From Papaver somniferum (lineage: Eukaryota; Streptophyta; Magnoliopsida; Ranunculales; Papaveraceae), in contig NC_039363.1 of the NCBI RefSeq assembly GCF_003573695.1, positions 153,166,406-153,230,405 of the forward strand: a stretch of 64,000 bases of DNA, read 5' to 3'. The notes under the pieces are model-generated. The model saw only the letters and a program-made list of their open reading frames with translations, was not told where the DNA came from and did not search any database. Made by a program: the position numbers and the translations under genes. Every line of letters begins with the position of its first letter. Positions within the stretch are counted from its first letter, which is position 1. Of the stretch, positions 44,879 to 56,949 are shown one piece after another.

Positions 44879-46257
44879 GCTAGTTGTTAGTTCCCCTAGT
44901 GATTCCCTTCCTATAAGGGATAGCTTTCCTGATGAACAATTGTTCTCTGTTTCCCAATCACCTTGGTATGCAAATATAGTGAATTATCTTGTTACTGGTC
45001 GAACCCCTCAACATTGGGGTAAGCAAGATCGTTCTAGGTTTTTAGCCGAGGTTAAGCATTTCTTTTGGGACGATCCTTATCTGTTTAAGTATTGTCCGGA
45101 CCAGATTATTAGGAGATGTGTATCTGAGAGTGACCAGTCTAGTATTATCTCCTTTTGTCATGAACATGCATGTGGGGGTCATTTTAGTGCTAAGAAGACT
45201 GCTGCTAAGATTTTGCAGTGTGGATTTTACTGGCCTTCGTTGTTTAAAGATTCCCATAGTCATTGTGTTTCTTGTGAGCGTTGCCAGAAGTTAGGAACCA
45301 TTTCCCGTAGAAATATGATGCCTTTGAACCCTATTTTAGTGATTGAGGTCTTTGATGTGTGGGGCATTGATTTTATGGGTCCATTTCCTATTTCGTTTGG
45401 TTATCTTTACATACTTGTCTGTAGACTATGTGTCTAAGTGGGTTGAGGCGGTTCCGTGTAGAACGAATGACCACAGGGTCGTAGTCCAGTTTTTGAAAGA
45501 GAATATACTTACACGTTTTGGTACGCCGCGAGCTATAATTAGTGATGGAGGTTCACACTTTTGTAATAGACCGTTTTCTCTTTTAATGAAACAATACGGT
45601 ATTACCCATAAAGTAGCAACCCCATATCACCCTCAGACTAGTGGTCAGGTAGAGGTTTCCAATAGGGAAATTAAACGTATTCTAGAGAAAACAGTTAATC
45701 CAAATAGGAAAGACTGGTCGTCGAGGCTTACTGATGCCTTATGGGCTTACCGTACTGCGTTTAAGACACCCATTGGAATGTCACCTTATCGTTTAGTGTT
45801 TGGCAAGGCATGTCACCTGCCTGTTGAGTTAGAGCATCGAGCCTATTGGGCTATTAAGAACTTAAACTTTTCACTTGACAAGGCAGGAGCTCAAAGAAAG
45901 CTCCAGCTCAATGAGTTGGACGAGATTCGTAGAGATGCATACGATAGTGCTAAGGAGTATAAGAACAAAATGAAACTTGTGCATGATAGGAATATTTTAC
46001 GAAAGTCATTTTCTCCAGGTCAAAAAGTTCTTCTGTATGACACTCGTTTGCATCTATTCCCCGGGAAGTTGCGCTCTCGGTGGACCGGTCCTTTTGTGGT
46101 CCGTACTGTTTTTCCTCATGGCGCTGTTGAGATTGAGACACCAGATGGTAGTAGTTCTTCGAAGGTTAACGGTCAGCGATTGAAGCCCTTTTTAGAGCCT
46201 TTTCCTACAGGTGATGTTGAGGAGGTCCCTCTGGAGGACCCTGTTTACCTTGATTGA
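44847..46257 (+). pseudogene. Element B integrase
   Basis: Inserts the DNA copy into the genome. The zinc-binding HHCC region is at about 45157-45290 (HEHACGGHF...CVSCERCQKLG). The catalytic core has Asp at 45368-45370 ([10 protein letters not shown]), Asp at 45544-45546 (IISDGGSHF) and Glu at 45652-45654 ([10 protein letters not shown]), giving the D,D(35)E spacing. A frameshift near 45418, between the first and second Asp, breaks it. The C-terminal part has the [11 protein letters not shown]...[11 protein letters not shown] pattern; there is no chromodomain, as expected for Athila. TGA at 46255-46257. Confidence 0.92.
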
Positions 46258-47477
46258 CCATCGAGGCGATTTTGTATGTTGTATAATATTTTTGTAGGTT
46301 TTTGGTTACACTTCACCCAGGTACTATCTTTCCGACTTCTCTCTTTACTATTTCCTCATGTTACTTATATTTTTGGTACTGTTCTTTGATTAGAAACATT
46401 GAGGACAATGTTAGATTTAAGTTTGGGGGTGGGGTAGAACTTTTTGTTACCTTTTCGTTGCAATAAAAAACTCCAGAGCCTAGAAATTTATCCCTATTAA
46501 GGATGGCACTAACCAATCTAAGTGGATGGAAGCATTTTGGTTGTAGGAGTTGAGGAACCAATCTGACTAGATGGCAACATCTAAAGAGTCTATTCATAAA
46601 AGCACAGAGCTCAGGTGTTAGAAATAACATGATAGTTTCACCATATCTCGTTGAGTCCTTTTCACTTCTGTTTTTATTTGTTTTGTTTTTAAACTATGTT
46701 TCTCTAAGTGATTAGGTGGGGCTCACGATTCAAGTTGTTACCAATGCTAGGGTGAATTAGAGTGATTGAGATACAAAAAAAGAAAAAAAAAAGAAAAAGA
46801 GACCAGACCATCAGACCAACTGGAATAAATTCAATAAAGTCGACCACTAGAACCCTTGTATATGCCAGTTGTGTTGACCTAGAGTTAGGATTATCGACCA
46901 CTGGTACCCTTGTATATGCCAGTGTGTTGATATTAGTCAGACCAGTATCTCAGTCCATTAGGATAGGTTCATTTTGGAAGAGGCCTTCAGACAGATATGA
47001 GAAACACCGTTCACCTAGTAAACATCAAAACCATCTATGTTTTTCTATATCCATCTTCTTGATCTACCCATGTGATTAGTTTTGACTCAGGATATTGATG
47101 TCCATAGTGCGACTATCTGAGTAGAGCTCTGTCACTTCATATGAATTTTAGTATGCTTGAGTGCAAACTCGTGTACAACAATTGGAATTTCGCATTAGGG
47201 TACTTCCTCCTGTAGTCAATAAGTATGCTAACCAAGGAGATTCTTTAGTGCCTTCCAAGGTTCTATGTAGATAGCTAGGGTCTGGAGTATAAAGGTTTTG
47301 TGGGTATACCTCTGGTAAGCCCTCCGGAGACAACACTCCGCTATTAGGGACACCTGGGGGTTTAAAGGCTTATTGCATATGCTAAATGCAATCGACGATG
47401 CCTGCGACAGTGAGTTAGGATTTTATTTCTATTTTATTTTTGCTCGAGGACTAGCAAATAATAGGTTTGGGGGTATT
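46258..47477 (+). other. Element B 3' non-coding region with two polypurine tracts
   Basis: No env-like ORF. Holds an internal AAGTTTGGGGGTGGGG tract (about 46419), an A-rich stretch (46776-46800), a 54-bp tandem duplication (46841-46930) and the terminal tract GGTTTGGGGGTATT (47464-47477). Colinear with 23990-25162 of element A. Confidence 0.75.
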
Positions 47478-49035
47478 TGATAGACACATTTTTGTGTCTG
47501 ATTTGTCTCGATTCTATATATTGTTAGGGCTCATTTTTGTACTTATTATGGTGTTTTATTTATTTGTAGGTATTTTTGGCCAATAAACATTTTTGGAAAA
47601 AATTGGCTCGAAAAGTTGTCGGAAAGCACCTGAGGACATTTGTTATTCGGACTCTCACTTTGGATAAGGGGTAACCTAATTACTAAGGGTAGTCCCATTT
47701 CCAGGCAGTTGCTAATCGCACCCCTACCCTGGATAAGGGGCAACCATCTTCAACATTTCAAAAACCAGGTTTTGGCGGGAAAATAGGTGCAGTGAAGAAC
47801 AGTTTTGGCAATCGTGATTTGGAGGAGTTTGAGGTCGATTAAACCTCTGATTTTCATAGGATAGACTCCTTATGGGTCTAGGAATCTGATATGGATGTTT
47901 AAATCGATTAGACTGGGCTCAATCGACGGATGTTTCTCACAACATAAAATATGGAAAGTCACGTGTGTGACCTGTTTTAGGGAATTTTAGAGAGATTAAA
48001 GTGCTGTAAACTTTCCCAAATATTTGTATCTATCTAAGGAAGAGTTTAGAATAAAAAGGAAAGCTCAGAAACGCGTAGAAATTCTAAAACAAGAAATTGC
48101 CGCAACTTGGCCGTGAAGAGAAGGAAAGAGATTTTGGAAGATTTGGGAGAGATTTAATCAGTATTTTTGATATAAATAGGTGTCTTGGGTCAGATAGAAG
48201 AGGTTTCGAGAGTTTGGGAACCTAAGGAGAGCCAGAGAAGAAGAAATCAGAGCTTTACCAAACTCTGTTTCTGCTGCTGCTGAAGAAGAAGAACACGAAG
48301 AACATTGACGCACGGTAAACAGTCGCATAACAGTGTCGTTGTTTAACAGCTGAAGAACATTAAGCTGTGCAGGGTAGTCGTATTTTAGGGTCTTAAACTC
48401 AGCGACAAAGCAACAGTTTTTCTGTAACAGTTCAATTATAACAGCTGTTTTGCAACACCAATACATTGTTGCAAACAGTCTGTGTTATTACTTTTCACTC
48501 TTCTAATCATTTTTTGAGCAACAAACACATATTTTGAGATCATGATTAATATGAGGAGCTAAACCCCATTGCTGAGGCGATAAAGGAAGCTATTTTCCAA
48601 CAAAAAGTGGTATATTCTATTTTATCTTTTTATTTGCAATAATTATATGATTATTTTCCTTGAACTACTATTGAATATGATTTTTATATGAGTGATTGTG
48701 ATCTATTTTGATGGAGTATGCTTAGTTTTAAGACTTTTGATGCTTCATACTTGGTATTTACAATTATTACTTTTGAAAATCTACTTGTTGCAATATTTTA
48801 GAATCAAATTAAACAAGAAAGTTACATAAATATAAGTATTGGTTTAATCACTTTGAACTTGGAAAATAGTGGAATCTTAGCCTCAGTATTTCTTTTAGTA
48901 TTGATATCATCTTTCATTGAGTTTGCTATAATTTTTAGTGAGTTTTCTATTTGAATATTAGAATTTAAGTCTAATTAATATCCTTCACAAGTCTGAGAAT
49001 CGAACCACTTTTACCACTATCTACAAATCAAATCA
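47478..49035 (+). repeat. Element B 3' LTR
   Basis: TGATAGACACATTTTTGTGTC...AATCA, 1.56 kb. Confidence 0.92.
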
Positions 49036-49040
49036 AGAGG

Positions 49041-50258
49041 CGATGAGAACATCTTGTAGAAGACTTTGGTTTGTGCCCTTCCAAAGTGCAAGCTCTTGGA
49101 ATACGCTTATGTTAACATATTTTCATGTCTACACATCTTGATATGAATCATTAGTGCTTGGAAAAGTCCGCTTCATCGAGCATTATTTCAGAGAATGGTT
49201 AGTTGATAAAGCCCTGTCATGAGGATGTTGCTCCTGAGACCGTTGTTGATGCTGAGATCACGATTGAGTTTTCTCCAGACATTCTTGTTGATGCTGAGAC
49301 CACGAACGGAGTTCCTCCAGATATCCTTGTTGATGCTGATACTATGGTCGGAGTTGCTCCAGAGACTGAAAATGCTGGAACCATGATTTATCGACATAGT
49401 CTTTGCTCCTCCATCCAGTGAGCCTTTACATTCACGAACTAGTTGGTGGGTTGAGCATCCCTAAGATGAAGGTGTAGTGGGATTTCAAACCGAATTCTCC
49501 TGAACTGTATGACTTTATTATGAAGTCAGTGAGTCGACGTTGTTGTTGTAAATAGCAGCAGCAGTCTGCATTCTGGATGTGATTGGTGAAGAGAGGAAGT
49601 TCATCAGTCGTGCAGGTGCTTGTGATGTAGAGAGGTCGCGTTGATGAAGTTTCATGGAATCACATCCGGTTTCAATAGCTTGTTATGTGGATAAAATTTA
49701 TTGAAATAGATTTGAATCGATTTCCAATAAGATCAAGTCCCCAGTGTGTCGAAAGAATTTTTGCCTCGATGAATAATGTTGCATCTGCTCCAGAAGTATT
49801 ATCATGGGATAATGAAAACTTATTGATTGTATTACATTTACACTTTGATCATGCCGGTGTTGAATCAGTGGGTCACCGTCGAGATATTTGTGCTGAAGCT
49901 AGAGGCTTTATTATCGAAGTTGTAGTCTTCGATTGGGAGTAAAGTTTGAAGGCTTCTGAAGAATGTAGCACTCAAAGATGAGAGGTTTTGCCTTTTAGAT
50001 GGCCTTGGAGAAGTAAGTGATTGACAGTCGTTATAGGGATTTTCTTAGCTGCTTGAGCATTAAAGCCTCACACCCCTTAAGAGTCGAATGTCTTAGGCTT
50101 GATCATCTTAATCCCGAGTATCTTCTGTTGATTCAGCATTCCTTTTGTTGCGGAAGTGGGATTCAACACTTGTGTAGACATCAGAGATTTCTGATTTTGT
50201 GGCACACATGGACACTCCTGTTGATTCAGCATTGCTTGCACACATGGGTTTTTGCAAG
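49041..50258 (+). pseudogene. Element E: decayed downstream part of the antisense PMD region, with 42-bp repeats
   Basis: On the plus strand (antisense to E) an open frame at 49203-49421 contains three 14-residue repeats (VDAEITIEFSPDIL, VDAETTNGVPPDIL, VDADTMVGVAPETE). A second at 49685-49942 ends HAGVESVGHRRDICAEARG..., then VVVFDWE, weakly like the HVGALLRVIDDI...ARS...VLFDWE part of the PMD-protein tail in D (around 60255-60325, minus). Position and strand match the PMD gene of D. The link is tentative because stops are frequent. Confidence 0.35.
49245..49370 (+). repeat. 42-bp coding-like tandem repeat (three units)
   Basis: GTTGATGCTGA starts at 49245, 49287 and 49329, an exact 42-bp period. 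A fourth partial unit precedes it (GCTCCTGAGACC at 49229). Confidence 0.85.
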
Positions 50259-50259
50259 G

Positions 50260-51393
50260 CTATGGAGAAACACCCAAAGTGTTGTTTTCCATGCTTGGAC
50301 ATCTCTCAGTAATGAATGTTTCAATGAGATACTCGATTTGGAGAGGTGTCGGATTCAACCACTTAGTATAATATCGTTGAGGCGAGACTATCAACTCATA
50401 AAATTTGGTAATAGCTAGGTTGTGAGCAAGATTGAGTCCCCGGACCAGGGAAGCATGTTTAAAAGTAGGTAATATGGACGCATGAGGGGGAATAAGACTT
50501 TCCTGAGTGCGGAACCTTTTGACGAAGGGATGTGCTGTTTCTTCAGGCTTTTGTGTCAGCTCCATCAGGGATTTAATTTCCTCCAGGTGCTCAAATGACG
50601 GAGTATCCTCTACTTTATCTGAACCAGATTTTTCTTCAACAAAGGAATGTGTAATCGATGATGTAACGGTTACCTTTTCATCATGGATTCACGTCCGTCC
50701 TACGTATCCCGCGTCTTCCCTGATTATGTGAAACTTGGTCTCGGTCCAGGTTGAGCAAACTTTCATTTTGAGAATGATATAGCTATATGCGTCTTTGAGC
50801 GTCCCTTCGTGATCCCTGATTGAGATAGGAGCATGAGTAGCTTCTTGTCGGGTGATGCTTGCAACTCTGAGAGTCTTCAGAGGGATGATATTGATAGCAG
50901 TACCAATATAGACCAAAGTTCTCTTAAATTTATTTCCTTTGAGATTGATTATGGTGAGAAGTCTCCAGTCGTACATCTCCTTGTCTGTTGCTGGAGGTTC
51001 AGGGAGCACTTCTGGAATAGGTAGACGTTTTCCTGACACTATGTGATTCAAATCCAAGAACATGTCCTTCCTTTGAGCCTTTGACAAATAAAGCAATTCA
51101 CAGACGTGCTCGATCAAGGATTGAACTGCTTCTTTGACCGGTTGTTCGGAAAGTTTAAAGGTCCTAACCGGAAGAGGATTTCTGTGCACCCCTTCAGTCC
51201 TCGGTTCCCCTGCGTCAGCTTTTTCTTTAAATATATGCTTCGAGATTCTACAATCACTTGTTGGATGATTGACAAACCTATGATAGAGGCAGTAGCGCGG
51301 ATTCTCCATTTCCTCCTCCTCTGTTGGCTCTTTCTTGACAAGAAGTAGTTTGATTGCAACATCTTGGATCCAGACTTCCAACAACTCGATCAC
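50260..51393 (-). pseudogene. Element E gag zinc knuckle, protease and second gag-like domain
   Basis: Minus strand. From 51393: a proline/glutamate stretch, a knuckle-like ENPRYCLYHRFVNHPTSDC (usual Tat gag C-terminus), then protease: YIGTAINIIPLKTL (the usual active-site D-T/S-G is replaced by Y-I-G), THAPISIRDHEG and YIILKMKVCSTWTETKFHIIRED. After a frameshift near 50690 it continues through VEDTPSFEHLEEIKSLMELTQKPEETAHPFVKRFRTQ (50620-50500), a second gag-like region, ending at 50260. No reverse transcriptase follows. The same arrangement occurs in D at 58240-59400. Confidence 0.75.
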
Positions 51394-51591
51394 CTCTTCA
51401 ATAGGAAAAAGAAATTTTGGTTCTTTCTGGTCATTATGCTAGAGCTGAGTCGGAGCTTGCGCATTCCAAGCTTGATTGTCTTTCCTTAGTGCTTTTGTGA
51501 GATGTGATGCTGGAGGAACGTTCTTGTGTTGTTGCGCCCCAGCTTTCCTCTTGCTTCCTTCAGCAACGTTTACGGAAGGTTGAAGATTGTA

Positions 51592-52718
51592 CTATTTTTT
51601 GATCAGGTTCCTGGTACTGCCTCGAGTTTCTCGCGGTTCCTCGATTTTTGTAGCTTTTGTTCTTTCTAGTAAGACCGGAGCAGTGGTTGCTGACCGTTTG
51701 GCTGCTTCGTGAAGCTCTGAGAAAGCCTTGAATCGCAGATTCTCCTGTAAAGCTATGTATACCGGGATCATTCTGTTGATGCCCAAGTCCACCAGTTGTT
51801 GTTCAGTGACATTTGGATCATGAAAATCCAAAGCTTGGACTCTAATCCTCTTCACATAGTCGTTCGGATGTTCATTGTTCTTCTGAGACATTCTTCCTAA
51901 GTTAGAGAGAGTAATTTTCCCTAAAATGAAAAAGTATTTCCGGTATAAGGCATTAACCAACTCTCCCCAACTAGTGATACCCCCGCTGCGATGTTATTGT
52001 ACCAGGTATATGCTCGGCCCGTCGTAGATTTCGAGAATTCCTTTAGACGGATAACATGGTTGTGTTCATGTTCGCCCAGTGCTTCCAGGAATCGAGAGAC
52101 ATGTTCTCGATTGTTCCCCGTTCCATTGTACAGTGTGAACGTTGGAGAAGTATATCCCTTCGCGAGAGGAATCCTCTGTGTAGCAGCAGGGTACGGAGGT
52201 TGATGACGGTGGACAGATGGTGTTTTGTCTTTTCCTCGATCCTCCATAAAACATTCCAGATATTTGCGAGTGATGAAACCTGCAGGTTCCTTTGTTGGTG
52301 GGTTATCTGCAGCCTTGTGGACTTCATCATCATCTACTACATGGATCAGAGTGACTTCAGGATCAGCAACCGAAGATGTTTCTTTGGTTTTCCCCATCTC
52401 CTTAGTTTTCTCTGACATCTTGTCTGTGAGAGTTTTGAGATAATTGCATAACTCCTTCTGAGTGGTAGCCATGTCAATCTGATTTTTGGCGAGAGTCTCT
52501 TGCACCTTCATGAGATCAGTTATGGTAGGTGGATCTTCTCTGATTTCTTCGGGAGACCGGCCGAAGAGAGGATTGCTTCCGATGTTGATTTGAGGAGGAG
52601 TGGTACCAACAACACCGATGTTAGAAGCAGGAGTGATTTCTGGAGTACCACCATTGTGGCTAGTGATAGCGTTGTTTGTGTTAGGATTTGTAACTAAACC
52701 TGACCTAAGATCAACCAT
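51592..52718 (-). pseudogene. Element E gag
   Basis: The ATG at 52718 is 38 bases downstream of the PBS. The first frame (52718-51921) has a Thr/Asn/Pro-rich N-terminus, a coiled-coil-prone stretch (KVQETLAKNQIDMATTQKEL, about residues 70-110) and the start of the capsid-like domain (EHVSRFLEALGEHEHNHVIRLKEFSKSTTGRAYTWYNNI). A frameshift near 51965 leads to MVNALYRKYFF...RMSQKNNEHPNDYVKRIRVQA (51960-51592). The order and motifs match D gag at 56950-58133. It would form the packaging particle. Confidence 0.8.
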
Positions 52719-52755
52719 TTTGTGAAATTTTGAGATTGCAACCGAGAGATTAATC

Positions 52756-52773
52756 TCCCACTGTGGTCGCCAA
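52756..52773 (-). other. Element E primer-binding site
   Basis: Minus strand TTGGCGACCACAGTGGGA, two bases inside the LTR end at 52776. Confidence 0.8.
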
Positions 52774-52775
52774 TC

Positions 52776-55700
52776 TGTAGATGGGGAAAACGATTTGCTG
52801 GTTTTTTAGGGAATGGAGAGACAATTTTGTGGACTGAGGCTACTCAACCGAGAAAACTTCATATCCTCAAACAGATGCACTGCATGGGAGTGCTTTGAGT
52901 ACGAGAGATCAATCTGTAGGACTCCGGCCTAATCCAAGACAATGGCCGTTCCGGAGTCAATTCGGTCACAAAGAGGGAAGAGGGTTGATATGCAGGAGGG
53001 AAGCTGAGAAATGTGCGAGATCAATGATGATCAAGGATTTTGAATGTGTTTAAGGTTTCTGTGAACTATTGAGTTCGAATAAGTTCTGGTCGATTGATTG
53101 AATTCTTGAGAGTGATTCCTCGGATCAGAATTCTTTTTGTTGTTCAATCGTGGATTCAGAGACTTATTTATATTTCCAGAATAGTAGACACATTGATCTC
53201 CAGTAAGTGTGACGGTTGCTCGAGTAAAAGAGTGGGAAAGTGGGAAATCGTGGTTTAAACAGTTCCAGGTCGTGCAGAGACTTGGTTGGTTGTCCACCCA
53301 CTATTTTTCTAACTCCCTCAACTGTTTGCACGACTTACTCGCACTTCACATTCGTGGATGAACACATGTGCCGTAGGACGCCACACCAAAACCCTAATTG
53401 ATATCCCCCATGTGACGTTATTGATGTCTCACGAACGTGGAGTCCACAAAGCAGACGTGTATTTGATTAGTCAGTTATTGACTTGATTAGACGATGAGTC
53501 TAAGTATTATTCAGTAGACCATGATTTCTGAATGCTCTAGGATTCATGAATTGAACATGTCTGCTGGGACGTATAGTGATGTTGATAGTTGAGCAAATAT
53601 CACTCGGAGCAAATATTGATAAATTACTGAATATTGGTAGTTGAATCAATATTCGAGAATCTGAGTAAGTATTGCTCATTCGATGAATTACTGAATATTG
53701 ATAGTTGAATCAATATTCGAGCATCTGAGAAAGTATTGCTCATTCGATAAATTACTGAATATTGATAGTTGAATGAATATTCAAGCATCTGAGCAAGTAT
53801 TGCTCATTCGATAAATTACTGAATATTGATAGTTGAATCAATATTCGAGCATCTGAGCAAGTATTGCTCATTCGATAAATTATTGAATATTGATAGTTGA
53901 ATCAATATTCGAGCATCTGAGCAAGTATTGCTCATTCGATGAATTGCCGATAGCACGACCAAATAAAATATTAATTAAAATGTTGGTAGCTGGATCAGAT
54001 ATTATATAATTAATCTGGATGTTGATTGTTGGATCAATGTAAAATTATTAGTGTTTAAACTCGCTCAGAATTATGATTTGCAGAGCATTTGTTCGAAACA
54101 CTAATTTTTGATCAATTGCTGATTTATTGAAAATAAGTCACCGAGTGAAGGAGGGACCAGCTACATGGGATGATGGTCGACCATGTAGCACCCAAGTTCT
54201 CGAGTGAGCATGCACCAAAGTCCTTGGTTGACCAGTTGGCGAAAGGATGACCAAATGCTGGTTCAATCATTTATTAAAATATTACTCGTGTGAGCATTAG
54301 GTGGTAAAACCTAGTTACGGAGAGATAAGGGATCGACCAAGGAGTCGTGGGACCAACCTTTGGTGGTCGTGGGACCGGTTGACGGTCGGTTGAGCGAGTC
54401 CCAAGTTGTTTGGAGAGAGTTTGGACCCAATATGAGCAATTGAGAGCAAATTAGGTCAAAATTATGAGATGTGTGGGATCAGATCCTTGAAAGCCTTAGG
54501 GCCGGTCTTGGTCGGTCAAGGTAGCAGGCCCGTGTTACCATGATGTGCGTGTCTCAGTCCTGAGAGTTTTGGTATTTTCTTGTGCGCGTTTGAGCAATAT
54601 TTTGGATTTTCAGAAGAGTTTGATCTTGACTGAAACTCTCGATTTTGCTCGAACGAGCGAGTAGATCTTTGCTCGTACGACCAATATTTTGAAAATATTA
54701 AAATAATTATATTTTAATAGTTAACGTGAGTAGCCTAGTCGGTCATGTGACCATTTGACTTTTTGGCTCTTTCATGGTTTGAGCAATATTTGAGAAAATA
54801 TTGAAAAACTAGGGTTTTCGCTCAAATGATGGAGTTCCATGAGATGATGGAAATAATAATATGAAAAAAATAAGGGATTGCAAGGTGTGGGACCGGCCAC
54901 GGCTAGGGCATGGCCGGCAGGCTTAGTGGCCTGGTCCCGTGACACCTTTTCTATTTTTATTCGATGAAAGTATGGAGAAACGAAGAGTTTCGCTCAAACG
55001 AGGGAGTTTGCTCAAATGTAGGAATCTTCATGAGATAAGGGAAATAATAAATTAAAGTAAAATAAAATAAGGGGAGAGGGGGACCGTCCACGGCGGTATG
55101 GTCGGCCGGCCGGTGGTCCCGGTCCCACGCCTCTTACTTATTTTATTTAATATTATTATATTCCTTCATAAGTTGCTCGTTCTTCCATTTTTCGAATGCT
55201 CGTTCGTCCGTTCGGGTGTTCGTTCGTGAAACAGAGTTCAGCTGAGAATAATTCATGAAACAGAATCATAAAAATTACTTGAGTATTTATTACTTATTCA
55301 TGAAATTCAGCTGAGAATGATTCATGAAACAGATTAATAAAATGAATTGAGTATTTATTACTAATCCATGGAATCCAGCTGGGGATTCAGGGAACAGAGT
55401 ACTGAGATAAAATGGTTATCTATTACTAATCCATGGAATCCAGCTGAGGATCTTCCATGGAACGGAGTAACGAGATATAATAGATATTTTTCTAGGAATT
55501 CAGTTGATGAATGACACATTAGAACTAGAATTAATCTATTTGCAGAATCGAGATATGAGATAATTGAAGCATCATACTCGTTCTGAGAGGGTGTATAGTC
55601 AGGGAACAACGAGCGGCGTGACTTCCTGAGGGCGTTAAGCTCTCTAACAAACATTATGTCTAGGGAACCTCCCAATCATCAAGGTTCTATACACGGTCTC

Positions 55701-56027
55701 TCTACGTAGTCAGGGAACAACGTGCATCGTGACGTCCTGAAGGCGTCAAGATCTCTAACAAACATTATTTCTAGGGAACCGCCCAATCATTAAGATTCTA
55801 TGTAGAGTTGATGATGAAATGTCTGAAGCATCGAACGCTAAGTTGGGAGACCTTTCGAGAAACATATTCATCATATCTCTGAGAGGAATGTTCACTCAGT
55901 CAGAGATCGTGAAACGGTTCACAAATCATAAAATATGAATCGCCACATACATTCCTAAAGTTGGGTCAGAAACATGCAGTATCATGATTCTACGATTTTT
56001 GCCCTTGTTGAAAATCCACCGTCAACA
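52776..56027 (-). repeat. Element E 5' LTR
   Basis: On the plus strand TGTAGATGGGG...CCGTCAACA, 3.25 kb. TATA box on the minus strand at 53164-53172. Five 64-bp units (about 53630-53945) and the 113-bp duplication (about 55590-55800). Confidence 0.9.
53630..53945 (-). repeat. 64-bp array, E 5' LTR (five units)
   Basis: Same unit and hairpin as in the D LTR and the E 3' LTR, with two more units than the latter. Confidence 0.85.
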
Positions 56028-56892
56028 AATATTTGCCCAGAGTATCAATATTCATTATGTTGATTCAATCATCAACATCATTCATGCGTCCCAGCAGACA
56101 TGTCCAATTCATGAATCCTAGAGCATTCAACAATCATGCTCGACTGTAAAATACTTGGACTCAGAGTCTACTCAAGTCAAAGACTGACTGATCAAATACA
56201 CGTCTGCCTTGCAGACTCCATGTTCGTGAGACATCAATCACGTTGCATGGGGGATATCAATTAGGGTTTTGGTCTGGTGGCCTAAGTCACTTGTGTTCAT
56301 CCACGATGAGAAATGTGAGTAAGTCGTGTAATAAGTTGAGGGAGTTAGCAAAGTAGTGGGTGGACAATCAACCAAGTCTCCTCACGACCTGGAATTGGTT
56401 AAACCACGATTTCCCACTTTCTCACTCTTTCACTCGAGAAACCGTCACACTTACTGGAGATCAATGTGTCTACTATTCTAGCAATATAAATAAGTCTTCG
56501 AATCCACGATTGAACAATAGAAGAATTTTAATCTGAGCAATCACTCTCAAGAATTCAATCAATCAACTAGAACTTGTTCGAACTCAACAGTTCACAGAAA
56601 ACTTGCAGAAACCTTAAACACATTCACAATCCTTGATCATCATTGATCTCACACACTTTTCAACTTCCCTCCTACAGATCAACCATCTTCCCTATTTGTG
56701 ACTAAATTGACTCTTGAACGGCCATTGTCTTGGTTTAGGCCGGAGTCCTACAGATTGATCTCTCGAACTCAAAGCAATCCCGCGCAGTGCATATGTTTCA
56801 GGATAGGAAGTTTTCTCGATTGAGGAGCCTCCGTACACACGGTGGTCTCTCCATTCCCTGAAAAACCAGCAAATCGTTTTTCCCCATCAACA
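56028..56892 (+). repeat. Element D 5' LTR, second part
   Basis: Resumes with the duplicated AATAT and runs to ...CCCCATCAACA. It carries the TATA box TATAAATAA at 56485-56493 and the block 'cttggtttaggccggagtcctacagattgatctctcgaa' shared with 3190-3235. Confidence 0.88.
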
Positions 56893-56894
56893 GA

Positions 56895-56912
56895 TTGGCG
56901 ACCACAGTAGGA
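56895..56912 (+). other. Element D primer-binding site
   Basis: TTGGCGACCACAGTAGGA, two bases after the LTR end. Confidence 0.8.
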
Positions 56913-56949
56913 GATTAATCTCTCGGTTTCAATCTCAAACTTTCACAAA

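Larger units (their letters stand above)
38176..49035 (+). mobile_element. Element B: Athila-type LTR element, full length but frameshifted
   Basis: LTRs 38176-39736 and 47478-49035, PBS, leader, gag, protease, reverse transcriptase, RNase H, integrase and polypurine tract, in the order of Ty3/Gypsy elements. Flanks AGATG (38171-38175) and AGAGG (49036-49040) look like a target duplication with one change. The LTRs differ by only about 2-3% by eye, so it is the youngest layer of the nest. At least six frameshifts and two nonsense codons break gag-pol. No env-like ORF follows integrase. Confidence 0.92.
32376..56027 (-). mobile_element. Element E: Tat-like LTR element, minus strand, carrying nested element B
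   Basis: Bounded by the 5-bp duplication AATAT (32371-32375 and 56028-56032). 5' LTR 52776-56027, 3' LTR 32376-35496, PBS 52756-52773, gag and protease on the minus strand at 50260-52718, polypurine tract at 35497-35514. Athila element B (38176-49035) sits in its interior. It is the same family as D, and the LTRs are roughly 88-90% similar by eye over the stretches compared. It lacks reverse transcriptase, RNase H and integrase. Confidence 0.88.

Noticed and set aside
46258..47477. An env-like ORF downstream of integrase in element B
   Set aside because: No open frame longer than about 105 codons is present and the stretch is colinear with non-coding sequence in element A.
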